Source: CAYMCO01 sp964388955 (GTDB lineage: Bacteria; Chloroflexota; Anaerolineae; Anaerolineales; E44-bin32). Taken from it: DNA of 64,000 nucleotides. Position 1 is the first letter of the stretch; every line of letters begins with the position of its first letter. Position numbers and translations under genes: made by a program. The notes beneath the pieces were generated by a model. The model was not told the origin of the DNA. It was given only the letters and a program-made list of their open reading frames with translations, and did not search any database. Below are positions 1 through 8,989 of this stretch, in pieces. The stretch is taken from assembly GCA_964388955.1 (NCBI GenBank), contig CAYMCO010000006.1:62001-126000 (forward strand). Direction: 5' to 3'.

Positions 1-548
1 TTGGCGCGATAGGTGTCGGGGTCATCCGGGGCGGTGAGCTCCACGGATACATCCAGGGTCCCCCCCGGATCGACAATGCCGGCGCTCAACTGCTGGGCCG
101 AGGGGGCATCCATCCGGTCGCCACTGTCGAAGACCAGGTCGTAGTCGGTTGTCCAGGGACATGTCCCCGCATTCTTCAGGCGCCAGGTCTTCGTGAAAGT
201 GGTTCCAACCTCCACCTCGGTATCATCTGGATAGTTGACGTCCTTGACGAATTCCGCCTTGTTGCAGGGGACGGGGGTGACTGTCGGCGATGGAGGTGGC
301 GTGACGGAGGGGGTTGGCGTGTCTGAGGCGGCCGGTGTGACCAGAGTGGGGAAGCTGGTCGGGGCCGGAACGGTCAGGATCGGCGGCGCCGTCAAGCGCG
401 CCGCCTCGGTTGCTCTGGCCTGCAGAGTGACGGCTGCTGCGGTGGCGGTCTGACCTTCCGCCCTCACAGGGGAGCCCGGAAAATTGCACGCCGCCAGGAG
501 GGCGACTGTAGCCAGGATGGCCATGGGGGCTCCGATTTGCTTGACCAT
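1..548 (-). CDS. Lipoprotein with NBR1-type Ig-like domain (3' end outside window)
   Basis: Reading starts at ATG 548 with an AGGAGG-type ribosome binding site (GCAGGAGGG) just upstream and stays open to the window edge, about 182 codons. The N-terminus MVKQIGAPMAILATVALLAAC is a lipoprotein signal with a lipobox ending in Cys (LLAAC), so the protein should be anchored on the outer face of the membrane. A low-complexity Thr/Pro linker (residues about 60-95) follows. Then comes a domain with the phrases VGTTFTKTWRLKN and CPWTTDYDLVF, typical of the Ig-like domain of NBR1 family found in many secreted Chloroflexi proteins. The C-terminus is missing, so a further catalytic domain cannot be excluded. 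Substrate unknown. Confidence 0.85.
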   Translation of the reverse strand, partial: MVKQIGAPMAILATVALLAACNFPGSPVRAEGQTATAAAVTLQARATEAARLTAPPILTVPAPTSFPTLVTPAASDTPTPSVTPPPSPTVTPVPCNKAEFVKDVNYPDDTEVEVGTTFTKTWRLKNAGTCPWTTDYDLVFDSGDRMDAPSAQQLSAGIVDPGGTLDVSVELTAPDDPDTYRA

Positions 549-870
549 ACACTTCCCTCCTGCATCAAGCCCCGCTCCGCGCGTCGAGGCGACTCAGATG
601 CTCCGGGAGACCGTGGGTGCGGGGCCAAGCATATCATCCTTTGCTCCGGATGCACATGCGAAGCTGGTGTGATTATGTGAACTGACAATTGGGGGTGCTG
701 CAGATGCAGTGAATCCGAGGGGGATGGTGGCCAAGGGTGCTGCGGCGGGCACGGTGGATAGTCGTGGACATGAAAGGCTCACGCACCTGAGGACGGAGCG
801 GGCCAATATGCGCCTGATCAGCAGGCAGGAAGATGGATTGATCAGAGCGAGGGCAGGCGAAGCAGGGCGC
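549..870. other. Intergenic stretch without a recognisable gene
   Basis: About 320 bases upstream of the NBR1-Ig lipoprotein. Open frames exist on both strands but their translations are Arg/Pro/Ser-rich and look non-coding. The segment next to 549-565 carries the ribosome binding site of the lipoprotein gene. No hairpin or RNA gene was recognised. Confidence 0.5.
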
Positions 871-1119
871 TCACATTCGCACTCGGAAGGGATTTCGCTC
901 CACGCCCGTTCCGGGATCCCAGAAGTCAAGCGCATCCCGTAACCGAGGATTGATTTCCAAGAGCTCCGCCAATCGCTTCCGAGGCAATTGTTGGGTGTTT
1001 CCGCCTCGCAAATCGGTCCAGAGCCGTCGAGGAAATCCCTTGGGACGCCGCAGGTCTCTCAGCAGCAGCCTGATGGCGTCGGCTTGGTAAGCGGATAATC
1101 GTACCATGTCTTCTTCCAT
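871..1119 (-). CDS. Small hypothetical protein
   Basis: An 82-residue reading frame starting MEEDMVRLSAYQAD at ATG 1119 (an upstream in-frame start at 1140 is possible). A GAGAG sequence lies a few bases upstream of the ATG. The composition (Leu/Arg-rich, balanced hydrophobics, LRDLRRPKGFPRRLW and LAELLEINPRL) resembles a small helical soluble protein, and the AT-rich region behind it could hold a promoter. No family was recognised and no neighbour suggests a role. It could be a chance frame. Confidence 0.35.
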   Translation of the reverse strand: MEEDMVRLSAYQADAIRLLLRDLRRPKGFPRRLWTDLRGGNTQQLPRKRLAELLEINPRLRDALDFWDPGTGVERNPFRVRM

Positions 1120-1642
1120 GTTCGGCTCTCTCGACCACACGCCCCTTCGGCTTACAATGGACCCGAATTCAACCCCGGTGAGGTGAACCGTGTAGATGAT
1201 AATTCGACGAGTCTCATTCTAGAACAGAATGCGCCAGAGATTAGATGTGCTTTGGTCCTATTGTTCACCTAATAATCGGATCCAAGGCAGGTTTAGGACC
1301 AGGTGAGATCAGGGACCTCGGGGTTTTGATATACTGCCCATGAAGTGACCGGATTCTAACGGTCCCCCGTCGGTGAGCGTGTTGTGCATCTCAGTTTGGA
1401 GCCGATCCCTGGAAGCCCGGATCAAGGATAGTGGATCGGCGGCAAGAAGCCTTGAGATCTGGTCCCGGCATCGGCCGCACGTGCGCGGGGGCCGGTAGGA
1501 TCGCGGAGGCAGGCCGATGAGGGGTGCGGCCACGCAAGGTCGGTTGGGCGGGTCAGGCCGCGATCGTCCATTGCGTGCGGCATTGGGTGTTACGGATGCG
1601 TCAGACACGCAACGGCGGATCCAATCCGGCTGATCGGCCCAG
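1120..1642. other. Intergenic stretch, partly AT-rich
   Basis: Bases about 1190-1290 are clearly more AT-rich than the surroundings, as expected for a promoter region, but no convincing -35/-10 pair could be assigned. A 99-codon minus-strand frame (1309-1608) is Arg/Pro-rich with one CxxC pair and is not supported as a gene. Confidence 0.4.
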
Positions 1643-1855
1643 TCAGGTTTGCAGGGTGGTGTTGATTTGGGAAAGCTTACGATAGCAGGCGGCCTTTTGA
1701 TGCTCCGCCGATAGGCATGCTGGTAGCCACAGCAGCGCGATCGCGTTCTCCGGATCTTGCCGCAGAACCCAACTCAGCACGTCGCGCCCCATCAGGGTCT
1801 CACCTTTGTCAATCGCAGCGATCGCGAAGTCCAGCGCCTGTTCTATCGTGGGCAT
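1643..1855 (-). CDS. Small TPR-like helical protein
   Basis: A 70-residue protein starting at ATG 1855, with GGGAGG nine bases upstream, which fixes the start. The sequence reads as two to three amphipathic helices (IEQALDFAIAAIDKGETLMG, VLSWVLRQDPENAIALLWL, AACYRKLSQINTTL). The pattern 'G..VL...L..DP.NA.ALLWL' is that of the tetratricopeptide-like segments common in Chloroflexi regulators and signalling proteins. It is too short for a full TPR scaffold, so it may be a stand-alone adaptor or the remnant of a larger protein. Partner unknown. Confidence 0.55.
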   Translation of the reverse strand: MPTIEQALDFAIAAIDKGETLMGRDVLSWVLRQDPENAIALLWLPACLSAEHQKAACYRKLSQINTTLQT

Positions 1856-2257
1856 ATATGGGAACCTCCCTCGTCCGGCAAATTACCCGCTGCAACACCA
1901 AGGCGGGGTGGGTGCCCCGCCACATATTAGGGAACGAACAATACAGACCTTCGTTACTAGCCACTAAGTACCAATAAATATCTAATTATCAGGCGCGCAG
2001 GAGGGGATTCCCCGTGGGTGCATGCGGAAAGGGCGAGGGTCGCACCGGAACGGAGACAGGGTCGACACCTTCAACGGGGCGGGGGGGTTGATTGACAAGG
2101 GGGGCGCAAGTGCTTCGGGCGCCGAAAAGCTGCCCCCTGAGCCGGCGGCAGCGGTGGATGCCCTCGCGAGCGGACCGCGGCCAGGGGATGGGATCGACCA
2201 GGCGCCGGCCCCCGCATGCGGAGTCTACGCCTCGATGGTTGGAGTGAACTGAAAGCC
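1856..2257. other. Intergenic stretch without a recognisable gene
   Basis: About 400 bases between the TPR-like gene and the 3' end of the membrane protein gene. A long minus-strand frame crosses this region and continues through the membrane protein gene in another frame; its translation is compositionally unnatural (Pro/Arg/Ser/Gly) and is a shadow. No RNA gene or repeat recognised. Confidence 0.45.
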
Positions 2258-2785
2258 TCAGGCTCGCCGCTCCTCCTTGGGCCGGGAGAACACTCTCAAG
2301 AGCAGCAGGCAACCCAGCACGATCAACAGCAGAGGCGCGATGCGCTCGATCTGATCTGCATCCAGGATCAGCCCCAGGATCAGGAACAATCCCAGATTGG
2401 CAACCAGGATCCAGAATCCTGCCGTGGCAGCCATCCACCCCCAGCCGCCAACGCGCGCAGCGGCGAATAGCCCCAGCCCGGCTCCGGCCGGGAGCAGTGT
2501 CCAGGCATAGGCCCAGATCGACCAATCGTCGATGGCCAGCGCGTAGGAGAAGATCACGCCAAGTGAGAGAAAGAGGGAAGCCGGAATGAACAACGCTGCC
2601 AGGGCAGATCGTGAGCCTGGCAGGAAAGCGGGTGGGAGGCAGAAGGCAAGAGCCACAATGAATAGGGCCAGGGGCCAGATTTGCGTCAAGTCCAGGCCAG
2701 GGACCAAGTTGACGATCAGAAGGGTCACGCCCAGCCCCAGGATCGTCAGGCCAATGAAGGTGAGTGCACTTACTCGTGTTTCCAC
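2258..2785 (-). CDS. Polytopic membrane protein of unknown function
   Basis: A 175-residue protein with five to six hydrophobic segments (from about residue 8 to the C-terminus) separated by very short loops and ending in a basic tail (SRPKEERRA). The GTG at 2785 is preferred because an AAGGAG motif lies seven bases upstream; a TTG at 2791 is in frame but sits almost on that motif. It resembles small Chloroflexi membrane proteins of the DUF5668/LiaF-TM type (several helices with 'WPL' and 'W.L.P' turns), but this family call is tentative. No catalytic residues are apparent. Confidence 0.65.
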   Translation of the reverse strand: METRVSALTFIGLTILGLGVTLLIVNLVPGLDLTQIWPLALFIVALAFCLPPAFLPGSRSALAALFIPASLFLSLGVIFSYALAIDDWSIWAYAWTLLPAGAGLGLFAAARVGGWGWMAATAGFWILVANLGLFLILGLILDADQIERIAPLLLIVLGCLLLLRVFSRPKEERRA

Positions 2786-2882
2786 TCTCAAGCTCCTTGT
2801 GTCTTCCCGGCGCCCGATAGGGGCCTATCGGCGGGCATCTGGGGCCCAAACCCGGATCATGACCAAGCCACCAGATGTTCGC

Positions 2883-3719
2883 TCATGTTCCCTCACACTT
2901 GACCACTGCTTGGATGACTTGCAGATCTTGGCGACAAAGGGCACGGTACAGGTTTTGGGTCCTCAGCGGGTAGTCGGGGCCAATAACCAGGTTGAGCTCC
3001 GGCAAAATGGGGCGCCTCGTGTTTCTGGGTAGCAGTGAATCCTGCCCCCAGGTGATCAGATCCGAGGTGAGATCTTGCCATTGTAGGATGTGGAAGGCGG
3101 TTGACGAAAGATGGCGGCGAAACTCGGCAGCGGAGATCAGGAAGTTCAACTGCTCGTCATCCGCCCAAGGGAGCGGATAGGCCAAATGTGCGCCGGGCTG
3201 GGCAAAGATCTCGTAGAAGGCGAAATCTCCCCCGGGCCTGAGCACCCGATGGATTTCACGAACAAGCCTGGGTTTGTCGGGGATGTTCATGCAAGCGTGC
3301 TGCATCCAGACCAGGTCAAACTCATCCGCTGCATGCGGAATGTGCTGCGCATCCCCCAATTCGAACTGCGTCTCGCCCGCCAGCCCCACCGCTGAGGAGA
3401 AAGCCGCGGCGGCCGCAAGGAACGCCTCGCTCAAATCCAGGCCTACGACGATCCATCCACGCTGGCCAGCCAAGGTGCGCGCGGGGCCGCCGAGCCCGCA
3501 CCCGAGGTCAACCACTCGCAACCCACGATGACCGCCAACAAGCTCGGCGAGCCTCAACGTGGCTCGGCGGCCCTGCAGATGGTATTCCTCAAAGGTTCGC
3601 AAGTCGCGGGGGGTGAGCCGGCCCAGATCCACGCCTCTTGCCGACAGCGCCCCCATCAGTTCGCCGACGAGGCCGGGCTTTCCGTAGCGCAGCTGGATGC
3701 GTTCTCGATAGCCGTCCAT
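2883..3719 (-). CDS. SAM-dependent class I methyltransferase
   Basis: A 278-residue protein. Motif I (VVDLGCGLGGPAR, about residues 69-81) and the acidic end of strand 2 (VVGLDLSEAFL) form the S-adenosylmethionine site. Motif II/III region FDLVWMQHACMNIPDK and the post-motif LRPGGDFAFYEIF complete a Methyltransf_11/25 fold. The 'GCGxGGPAR' form and overall length resemble small-molecule N- or C-methyltransferases of the sarcosine/dimethylglycine and UbiE-like groups. The substrate cannot be predicted. GGGGA lies a few bases before ATG 3719. The gene stands alone, with no evident operon partner. Confidence 0.85.
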   Translation of the reverse strand: MDGYRERIQLRYGKPGLVGELMGALSARGVDLGRLTPRDLRTFEEYHLQGRRATLRLAELVGGHRGLRVVDLGCGLGGPARTLAGQRGWIVVGLDLSEAFLAAAAAFSSAVGLAGETQFELGDAQHIPHAADEFDLVWMQHACMNIPDKPRLVREIHRVLRPGGDFAFYEIFAQPGAHLAYPLPWADDEQLNFLISAAEFRRHLSSTAFHILQWQDLTSDLITWGQDSLLPRNTRRPILPELNLVIGPDYPLRTQNLYRALCRQDLQVIQAVVKCEGT

Positions 3720-3882
3720 AGATCCCCGCTGAGATTGTACCCCGCTCTCCCGGCGCCCGGGATCCCTGGGGAAGGGGAATGGATGGCGTTGAGTGGGGAC
3801 CCTCCAATCTGGTGGGCATCCAGGATCGATCGAACTTGACGCTCACTTTTCACCATGGCCAAGGGAGCGGGTGTGCATTTGG

Positions 3883-4254
3883 CTATCGCCGGGAATTGGG
3901 ATTGGCGCCCCGGCGCCGCCGATGAGGTGTTGGCGAAGGTCGGCGTCCGTCAAGCATATGGAGGAGACTCAGGATGGGGTGGCGGGGAGCCATGCGGGGG
4001 CCCGAGTAGCGCATCACATCCCGCACCCCTTGGCGCATCTGTTTGCGATAGCAGTGGATGGCGCAATTGGCGCAGGTCGGCTTCTCTGTCCCAAAAGGGC
4101 AGGTCTCCAGGCGAGCGTGCGCATAATCAAGCAGCTCTCCGCATTCGGGGCAAAGGCCATCGGCGTGCCCATGGTGGTCATGGCAGAAGAGTTCGATCAT
4201 GAGCCGCATGGTCTTCAGCTCGCGTTTCAGACGTGGATGCTCGAGTGTCATCAT
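3883..4254 (-). CDS. YgbA-family (nitrous oxide-stimulated promoter family) protein
   Basis: A 123-residue protein closely matching the YgbA_NO family as remembered: LCPECGELLDYAHARLETC, CPFGTEKPTCANCAIHCY and MRYSGPRMAPRHPILSL occur in family order. Cysteines in CxxC pairs at about residues 35-38 and 60-66, plus His/Cys residues, suggest a small metal-binding module. In enterobacteria ygbA expression responds to nitric oxide; the biochemical role is unclear. The last 20 residues are a basic tail (RRPSPTPHRRRRG) not expected in the family. Two adjacent ATG codons (4254 and 4251) compete as start. Confidence 0.85.
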   Translation of the reverse strand: MMTLEHPRLKRELKTMRLMIELFCHDHHGHADGLCPECGELLDYAHARLETCPFGTEKPTCANCAIHCYRKQMRQGVRDVMRYSGPRMAPRHPILSLLHMLDGRRPSPTPHRRRRGANPNSRR

Positions 4255-4513
4255 GCCCTCGGAGCGGCGAGCGGCGTGCCCGTATAACCCCCTCCGGCCG
4301 CTCTTTCATTCGAAATCCCAGCGGACATCGGCAGAGAGATCGCGACTGGTGAATCCCTACCGATGTCGGTCTAAGTGTAACATCCCAGGGGGCGGGCCCG
4401 CCCACACTCCAGTAGGATTGAAGCAGGATCCGTTCCGGTGGCATCAGCGAGAGCGATCCTGGGGGGAAACGTCCGGTGGACTGCTGCCGAAAGAGGAGGG
4501 GCTGCTGCCAGCG

Positions 4514-6532
4514 CTACCAATGCAAATCGGCGACCAGCGCTGGATGATCAGACTGGGGCTCCGTGATGAAGCGGATTTCGTCCACCACCGTGCCGGAGGA
4601 GACGAAAATATGATCGATTCGCTCGTCTGGTTGAAAGTTCTGGTCGTCCATGCCGCGCGGCCATTTCAAGCGCCAGGCATCCAGAACTTTGGTGGCGGTG
4701 AGTTTGTACTGCTCGGTCCCCGGCCGGAAATTGAAATCCCCCATCAACACGGTGCGGGCCCCCGGATCGATCCTTGACAGCACAGCCTGCTGTTGGACTA
4801 GGGGTCCGCCGTTCCCCAAGTGCGTCACCAGGATCTGTAGATCCCCACCCGCGACCTCAACGTAGGCCTCGATCGATGCGGTCTGCTCTCCCTCGCTGTA
4901 CATGTAGAATGTTCGAGCAACCTTAACGGGCAGTCTGGAAAGCAGCGCGATCCCGAACGTCCCGTTCACTGTCTTCGGGCCGTAGTAGGAATACATATCC
5001 AGTTCATCTGCGAGATAGCGCACCACATCGGCGTTGGCCACCGAGATGCGGTTTGTATCTGATTCTTGAAGGCCGATGAGATCGGGATCCAGCCTGCGCA
5101 GCAGGGCCAGTTGGCCGCTGAAGTTGCGCTGCCCGGCAGCATCATACCCCTGCTGGATGTTGTACGTGACCAGCCGCAAGCTCTGCGGCGCGGGGCCCGC
5201 AGCGGGAGGGGTCGCCTCCCGCAGGAAGATCGCAGAGATCGAGGCCGCGGAAAACGCCACCATACAGATCAAGAATGCATTCCGGGTTCCCGCTCCCACG
5301 CTGGCTTGCAGGGCTCGGAAATCCGCCTCTTTCACGGAGGTCAGCGGCAGGAGAACGCCCATCATCAGCAACAAGTGCACAAGCCAGAATCGGTCCCGAA
5401 AGAAGGGTCCGACGATCGGGATGTAGTCGTACACGGTGGTGAAAATGTGAGCGAAGATGAGCAGCAGCAGGACGCCCCCTCCAGCCCCGAATCCAATGGC
5501 GAGTTGGCGCGGTGTCGGGGAACGCCGGATGATGGACCGCAGGAGCAGCATGAAGGAGATGAAGAGTACGGGGGTGAGCATGAGCATCAGCACCAGTGGA
5601 ATCCGCAAAACATCGGAGGCCGGTGGTGGGAAGAAAGGATAGGCGGCGGGATCCTCAGGGAAGGCAACCTGATTGCCAGCGATGGTCACGACCATCACCA
5701 ATGCGTATGAGCCGGCCCAGATGAGGACAGCGCCCTGACGGAACCCGGCAAGAAGAGGACGGTTGCCGGCAAAGGCGATCGCCAGGAGGGTCAGCCCGAG
5801 AAGCAGCAATGTGACCACCGCTGCATAGCTGGTCGCCGTCCACCGCGCAATCACATTGGGAGCTGCAATGACGAAGTAGAGGCTGCCAAAGATGCTCATC
5901 GTCCCCACTCCGGCCGGCGCGAGGGCAAACCATGAGCCATTTCTGGCGGCAAGGTGCTGGACGCGAGGGCGGAGGCGCGTCTGGGAGATCCAGAGTCGGG
6001 AAACCACAAGCAGGGCCGCTCCGGCAGCCGACGACAGCAACCAGCCCAGGATGGACAGCGGCGGTTCCAAGGAGGCGTCGACACCGGATCCCAGGGCGCG
6101 AAGGAAAATGGAGGATGTAACGCTCAAGGCTAGGCCCAGTCCGAGCGTGCGACTCAACCCGGGCCTAGAGGTGCCACATGCCGCGGCCAACATCCCCGGA
6201 AAGAAGATCATGGATAGGCCCGTTCCCACTCCCGCTGCGAACATGACACCGCGCGTGGACATCAGCGGGAGAAGGGCTCGGCAAAGAAGCGCGGCCTCCC
6301 CAATCAGGATGAGGAGCAGGCGGTTTGGCGGGCGCTTGAAAGCCAGCAAGATCAGGGGAGAGAGCAACAGCAAAACGCTCAGGACCTCCGCGGTCAGGCT
6401 CAATTCCAGCAATCCGAAGGCGTAGATCGCGGAGACAAACTCCGTCAGAAGCTGAAGGAAAGACAAGAAGAAGAGGCCAAAGAAGGCAAGCTCGAGGATT
6501 TCTGCGCGCGCGGCACTTTGCATGAGCTTCAT
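4514..6532 (-). CDS. Multi-spanning membrane protein with C-terminal endonuclease/exonuclease/phosphatase domain
   Basis: A 672-residue protein. Roughly residues 1-430 contain about 12 hydrophobic segments; residues about 450-672 form an EEP-family domain. Its metal and catalytic signature is visible in order: TYNIQQG (Asn), GLQESD (Glu), THLGNGG (His), GDFNFRPG (Asp, Asn) and DHIFVSS with the final SDHPALVADL. This fold hydrolyses phosphodiesters or phosphoester lipids. Fusion to a large membrane part resembles the arrangement in CWH43/PGAP2-interacting proteins, pointing to a lipid or glycolipid substrate (inference). The ATG at 6532 is preferred because GGAGG lies eight bases before it; ATG 6547 is an alternative. 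Confidence 0.85.
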   Translation of the reverse strand: MKLMQSAARAEILELAFFGLFFLSFLQLLTEFVSAIYAFGLLELSLTAEVLSVLLLLSPLILLAFKRPPNRLLLILIGEAALLCRALLPLMSTRGVMFAAGVGTGLSMIFFPGMLAAACGTSRPGLSRTLGLGLALSVTSSIFLRALGSGVDASLEPPLSILGWLLSSAAGAALLVVSRLWISQTRLRPRVQHLAARNGSWFALAPAGVGTMSIFGSLYFVIAAPNVIARWTATSYAAVVTLLLLGLTLLAIAFAGNRPLLAGFRQGAVLIWAGSYALVMVVTIAGNQVAFPEDPAAYPFFPPPASDVLRIPLVLMLMLTPVLFISFMLLLRSIIRRSPTPRQLAIGFGAGGGVLLLLIFAHIFTTVYDYIPIVGPFFRDRFWLVHLLLMMGVLLPLTSVKEADFRALQASVGAGTRNAFLICMVAFSAASISAIFLREATPPAAGPAPQSLRLVTYNIQQGYDAAGQRNFSGQLALLRRLDPDLIGLQESDTNRISVANADVVRYLADELDMYSYYGPKTVNGTFGIALLSRLPVKVARTFYMYSEGEQTASIEAYVEVAGGDLQILVTHLGNGGPLVQQQAVLSRIDPGARTVLMGDFNFRPGTEQYKLTATKVLDAWRLKWPRGMDDQNFQPDERIDHIFVSSGTVVDEIRFITEPQSDHPALVADLHW

Positions 6533-6673
6533 CCGGATTGCCTCCATCCAGTCAACGGGGAGGCGGCGAAACCTCCACGTGTTGCTGGCTTGCTAATGGC
6601 CGCAGGAACATCCGCCGCGTGATCCCCCGAGAGACTCGCCAGTGCACGTCTCGTCGCTTCCACGCCATTCTGA

Positions 6674-7816
6674 TTATCGGCACGCCCGCCGCATGCGCTC
6701 CAAGCCAGCGTTCAATTGCTCACGCGGGCACCCGAAGTTCAGGCGGACAAACCCCTCGCCCGCAAAGTCAGCGCCGTCCCAGAGCTGAACCCCCGCGGAT
6801 TCGAAGAACTCCCCTGGGTTTTCCATATTCATCTCACGGGTGTCGATCCAGGCCAGATATGTCCCTTCAACATGGCTCATCGATAGCCCAGGGATGGTCT
6901 CTATCACCTCCTCAACCCGGTCACGATTCTGGCGCAGATAGTCCAACAGCGCCTGCCGCCAGGGCTCCCCGTAGCGGTAGGCGGCTTCACAAGCGACATA
7001 TCCGAAGGCGTCGACGGAAGGCACCAATCCGGCGGTCGCTCGGGTGAAGGATCCACGCAGTTGGTCGCCGGGGATGATGGCGAAACCAACTCCTATGCCG
7101 GCGAGGTTGAACGTCTTGCTGGGAGACATCAACGTGATGATGTTCTCTTGCGCCTCAGGGAAGAGCTTTGCCAGGGGCATGTGGGTCCGGCCCGTGTCGA
7201 GCACCAGCCCGCAGTGGATTTCATCGGAACAGATCACCAGGTCGTGGGAGAGACAAAGCTGGCCCAGTTCCCGGAGTTCGTTCTCGGCGTAGACCCGGCC
7301 GACCGGATTGTGTGGATTGCAGAGCATGAAGAGTCGTGTCTCCTCCGTGATCGCCCCGGAAATGCGATCCAGATCAAAGGACCAGCTCCCCGCGTCATGT
7401 TGCATGGGAACCGTGATCCTCTCCCTTTTCATGTTCTTCGGCGCCGCCAGAAATGGCGGATATATCGGTGTGGCCATGAGCGCCGCTTCGCCAGGCCCGC
7501 AGACCGACCGGCAAGCCGCGTTGAGCGCGGGTACCAACCCGGGCAGCCATACCAGCCAGTCCGCCGGAACCTGCCAACCGTATTGATCCAAGAGCATTCC
7601 TTGGACCGTCTCCACGAGCGCATCGGTCGGTATACTGTAGCCGAAGATTCCGTGGTCGACCCGGTCGTGCAACGCCCGCAGGACCTCAGGCGGGGAGCGG
7701 AAATCCATATCCGCCACGCCAAATGGGATCACATCCTCTTGTTCAGTCTTGCGCCACTTGTAGCATCCGGTGCCACGGCGATCGACGCTAATGTTGAAGT
7801 CATAATCGGGATGCAT
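6674..7816 (-). CDS. patB: PatB/MalY-type pyridoxal-phosphate C-S lyase (cystathionine beta-lyase)
   Basis: A 380-residue fold-type I aminotransferase-like enzyme. The MalY/PatB start is evident (FGVADMDFRSPPEVLRAL), as are CNPHNPVGRVY, DEIHCGLVL and the PLP-lysine motif SPSKTFNLAGIGVGFAI. Members cleave C-S bonds of cystathionine or cysteine conjugates to give homocysteine or thiols, pyruvate and ammonia; some also act as regulators. The gene lies 15 bases behind the radical SAM gene (7832-8989), with its own AAGGGA site in the gap, so the two are likely co-transcribed. Whether the natural substrate is cystathionine cannot be read from the sequence. Confidence 0.92.
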   Translation of the reverse strand: MHPDYDFNISVDRRGTGCYKWRKTEQEDVIPFGVADMDFRSPPEVLRALHDRVDHGIFGYSIPTDALVETVQGMLLDQYGWQVPADWLVWLPGLVPALNAACRSVCGPGEAALMATPIYPPFLAAPKNMKRERITVPMQHDAGSWSFDLDRISGAITEETRLFMLCNPHNPVGRVYAENELRELGQLCLSHDLVICSDEIHCGLVLDTGRTHMPLAKLFPEAQENIITLMSPSKTFNLAGIGVGFAIIPGDQLRGSFTRATAGLVPSVDAFGYVACEAAYRYGEPWRQALLDYLRQNRDRVEEVIETIPGLSMSHVEGTYLAWIDTREMNMENPGEFFESAGVQLWDGADFAGEGFVRLNFGCPREQLNAGLERMRRACR

Positions 7817-7831
7817 TCAATTCCCTTTCCA

Positions 7832-8989
7832 TCAGGTCCCTTCCGTAATTCCTTTCGTGGCCCCCGCTGGTCCGCCGGTCTCAAGCCAGTGACCGATTTC
7901 ATTGGCGATTCGCTTTCCAATCGCCGGCAGGGCAAGCAGGCCCTCCCTGCCTCGTTCTAGATACAGATCCTGTACCGGCTCTTGGAGCTCGTCGATGGTC
8001 CAGGCGGCCTTACGATAGGCCCAGATCAGGTATGCAGGCGCGCCCTCAAGCTGGAAATCGTATGTCCTCAGGAACAGTTCCTCGGCGATGCGCTTGTTGG
8101 CTGCCAGCGGGCCGGCGTGGACAAAGCGAGGGATGCGGTCCCGGATGCCATGCTTTGCACACAGCTCCCTCACGAGCCGGCCGAGGCGGCAGATATACTC
8201 GTCGGGAGGGCTGTACTGAGGCTTACCATCCAGGGGCCAGCGATACAGGTGGCGCCACTCCTCCTCCAGGGCGGGGCGGACTCGAGTCACGGCCTCCAGG
8301 GTGCGCATGGACTGGGCGCCGGCCATAGTCATGCCTCCCGCCAGCGCGAACTCACCCCCATGATCTTTTGTGGCCCGGATGACCGCCTCCAACTGGTCGG
8401 GGCGATCTCCCAAGAAGGGGATAACCGGCATCAGCGCAGTGCCGACCAAAATTCCGGCTTCGGCGAGCTGCGACATCACTTGAAGTCTGCGAGCGACCCC
8501 CGGGCTGTGGGGCTCAAAGGCACGCTTCAGCTCTGGATCAAGATTGCTGATGCTCAAGGCAACCCCAACCCAGGTCCGCTCGTTGATCTCATCCAGCAGA
8601 TCCAGATCACGCGCCAGCAGGGGTGAGCGTTCGACAATGAAAAGGGGGAAGGACAGATCGCGGACCACCTCGAGCATTCCTCGGGAAATCTGGAATCGGC
8701 TCTCTATGGGTTGTTGCCAATCCCCGCATGCGATGACATCCGGGGTGCGCCCGGTGAGCTCCTTTCTCAAGAGGTCGGCGGCGTTGGTCTTGACCCCGAT
8801 AAGCGTGTCGAACTTTTCCGGATCGCGCCGCCCAAGGTACCGGCCTCCCCGGCAATAGCAGAACTCGCAGCCGCTGCGACACCCGACATAGGGATGCGCG
8901 CTGTACTTGGTCCAAAACCAAGGGCCATCGACGTGCGCTTGGACGTTCAATATGCGCCGGGCGCGGTATTCCCGTATCTCAAGTTCCAC
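7832..8989 (-). CDS. Radical SAM protein (SPL-like) with C-terminal helix-hairpin-helix
   Basis: A 385-residue protein starting at GTG 8989. The cluster motif is CRSGCEFCYC (C-x3-C-x2-C, about residues 38-45), in the style of the spore photoproduct lyase-related radical SAM group (YVGCRSGCEFCYCRGG), followed by CGDWQQPIES and a TIM-barrel-like middle. The last 60 residues (YLIWAYRKAAWTIDEL and LLALPAIGKRIANEIGHWL) read as a helix-hairpin-helix of the DNA polymerase X/DisA style, which binds DNA non-specifically. A DNA-directed radical reaction such as base repair is possible but inferred. The gene overlaps its upstream neighbour by 11 bases and precedes patB. Confidence 0.85.
   Translation of the reverse strand: MELEIREYRARRILNVQAHVDGPWFWTKYSAHPYVGCRSGCEFCYCRGGRYLGRRDPEKFDTLIGVKTNAADLLRKELTGRTPDVIACGDWQQPIESRFQISRGMLEVVRDLSFPLFIVERSPLLARDLDLLDEINERTWVGVALSISNLDPELKRAFEPHSPGVARRLQVMSQLAEAGILVGTALMPVIPFLGDRPDQLEAVIRATKDHGGEFALAGGMTMAGAQSMRTLEAVTRVRPALEEEWRHLYRWPLDGKPQYSPPDEYICRLGRLVRELCAKHGIRDRIPRFVHAGPLAANKRIAEELFLRTYDFQLEGAPAYLIWAYRKAAWTIDELQEPVQDLYLERGREGLLALPAIGKRIANEIGHWLETGGPAGATKGITEGT

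Noticed and set aside
1309..1608. 99-codon minus-strand frame with a CxxC pair
   Set aside because: Composition is Arg/Pro-rich without secondary-structure pattern and there is no ribosome binding site.
1989..2849. 286-codon minus-strand frame covering the small membrane protein gene
   Set aside because: Its translation is Pro/Arg/Gly-rich and unnatural, while the other frame (2258-2785) gives a clean multi-helix membrane protein with a ribosome binding site.
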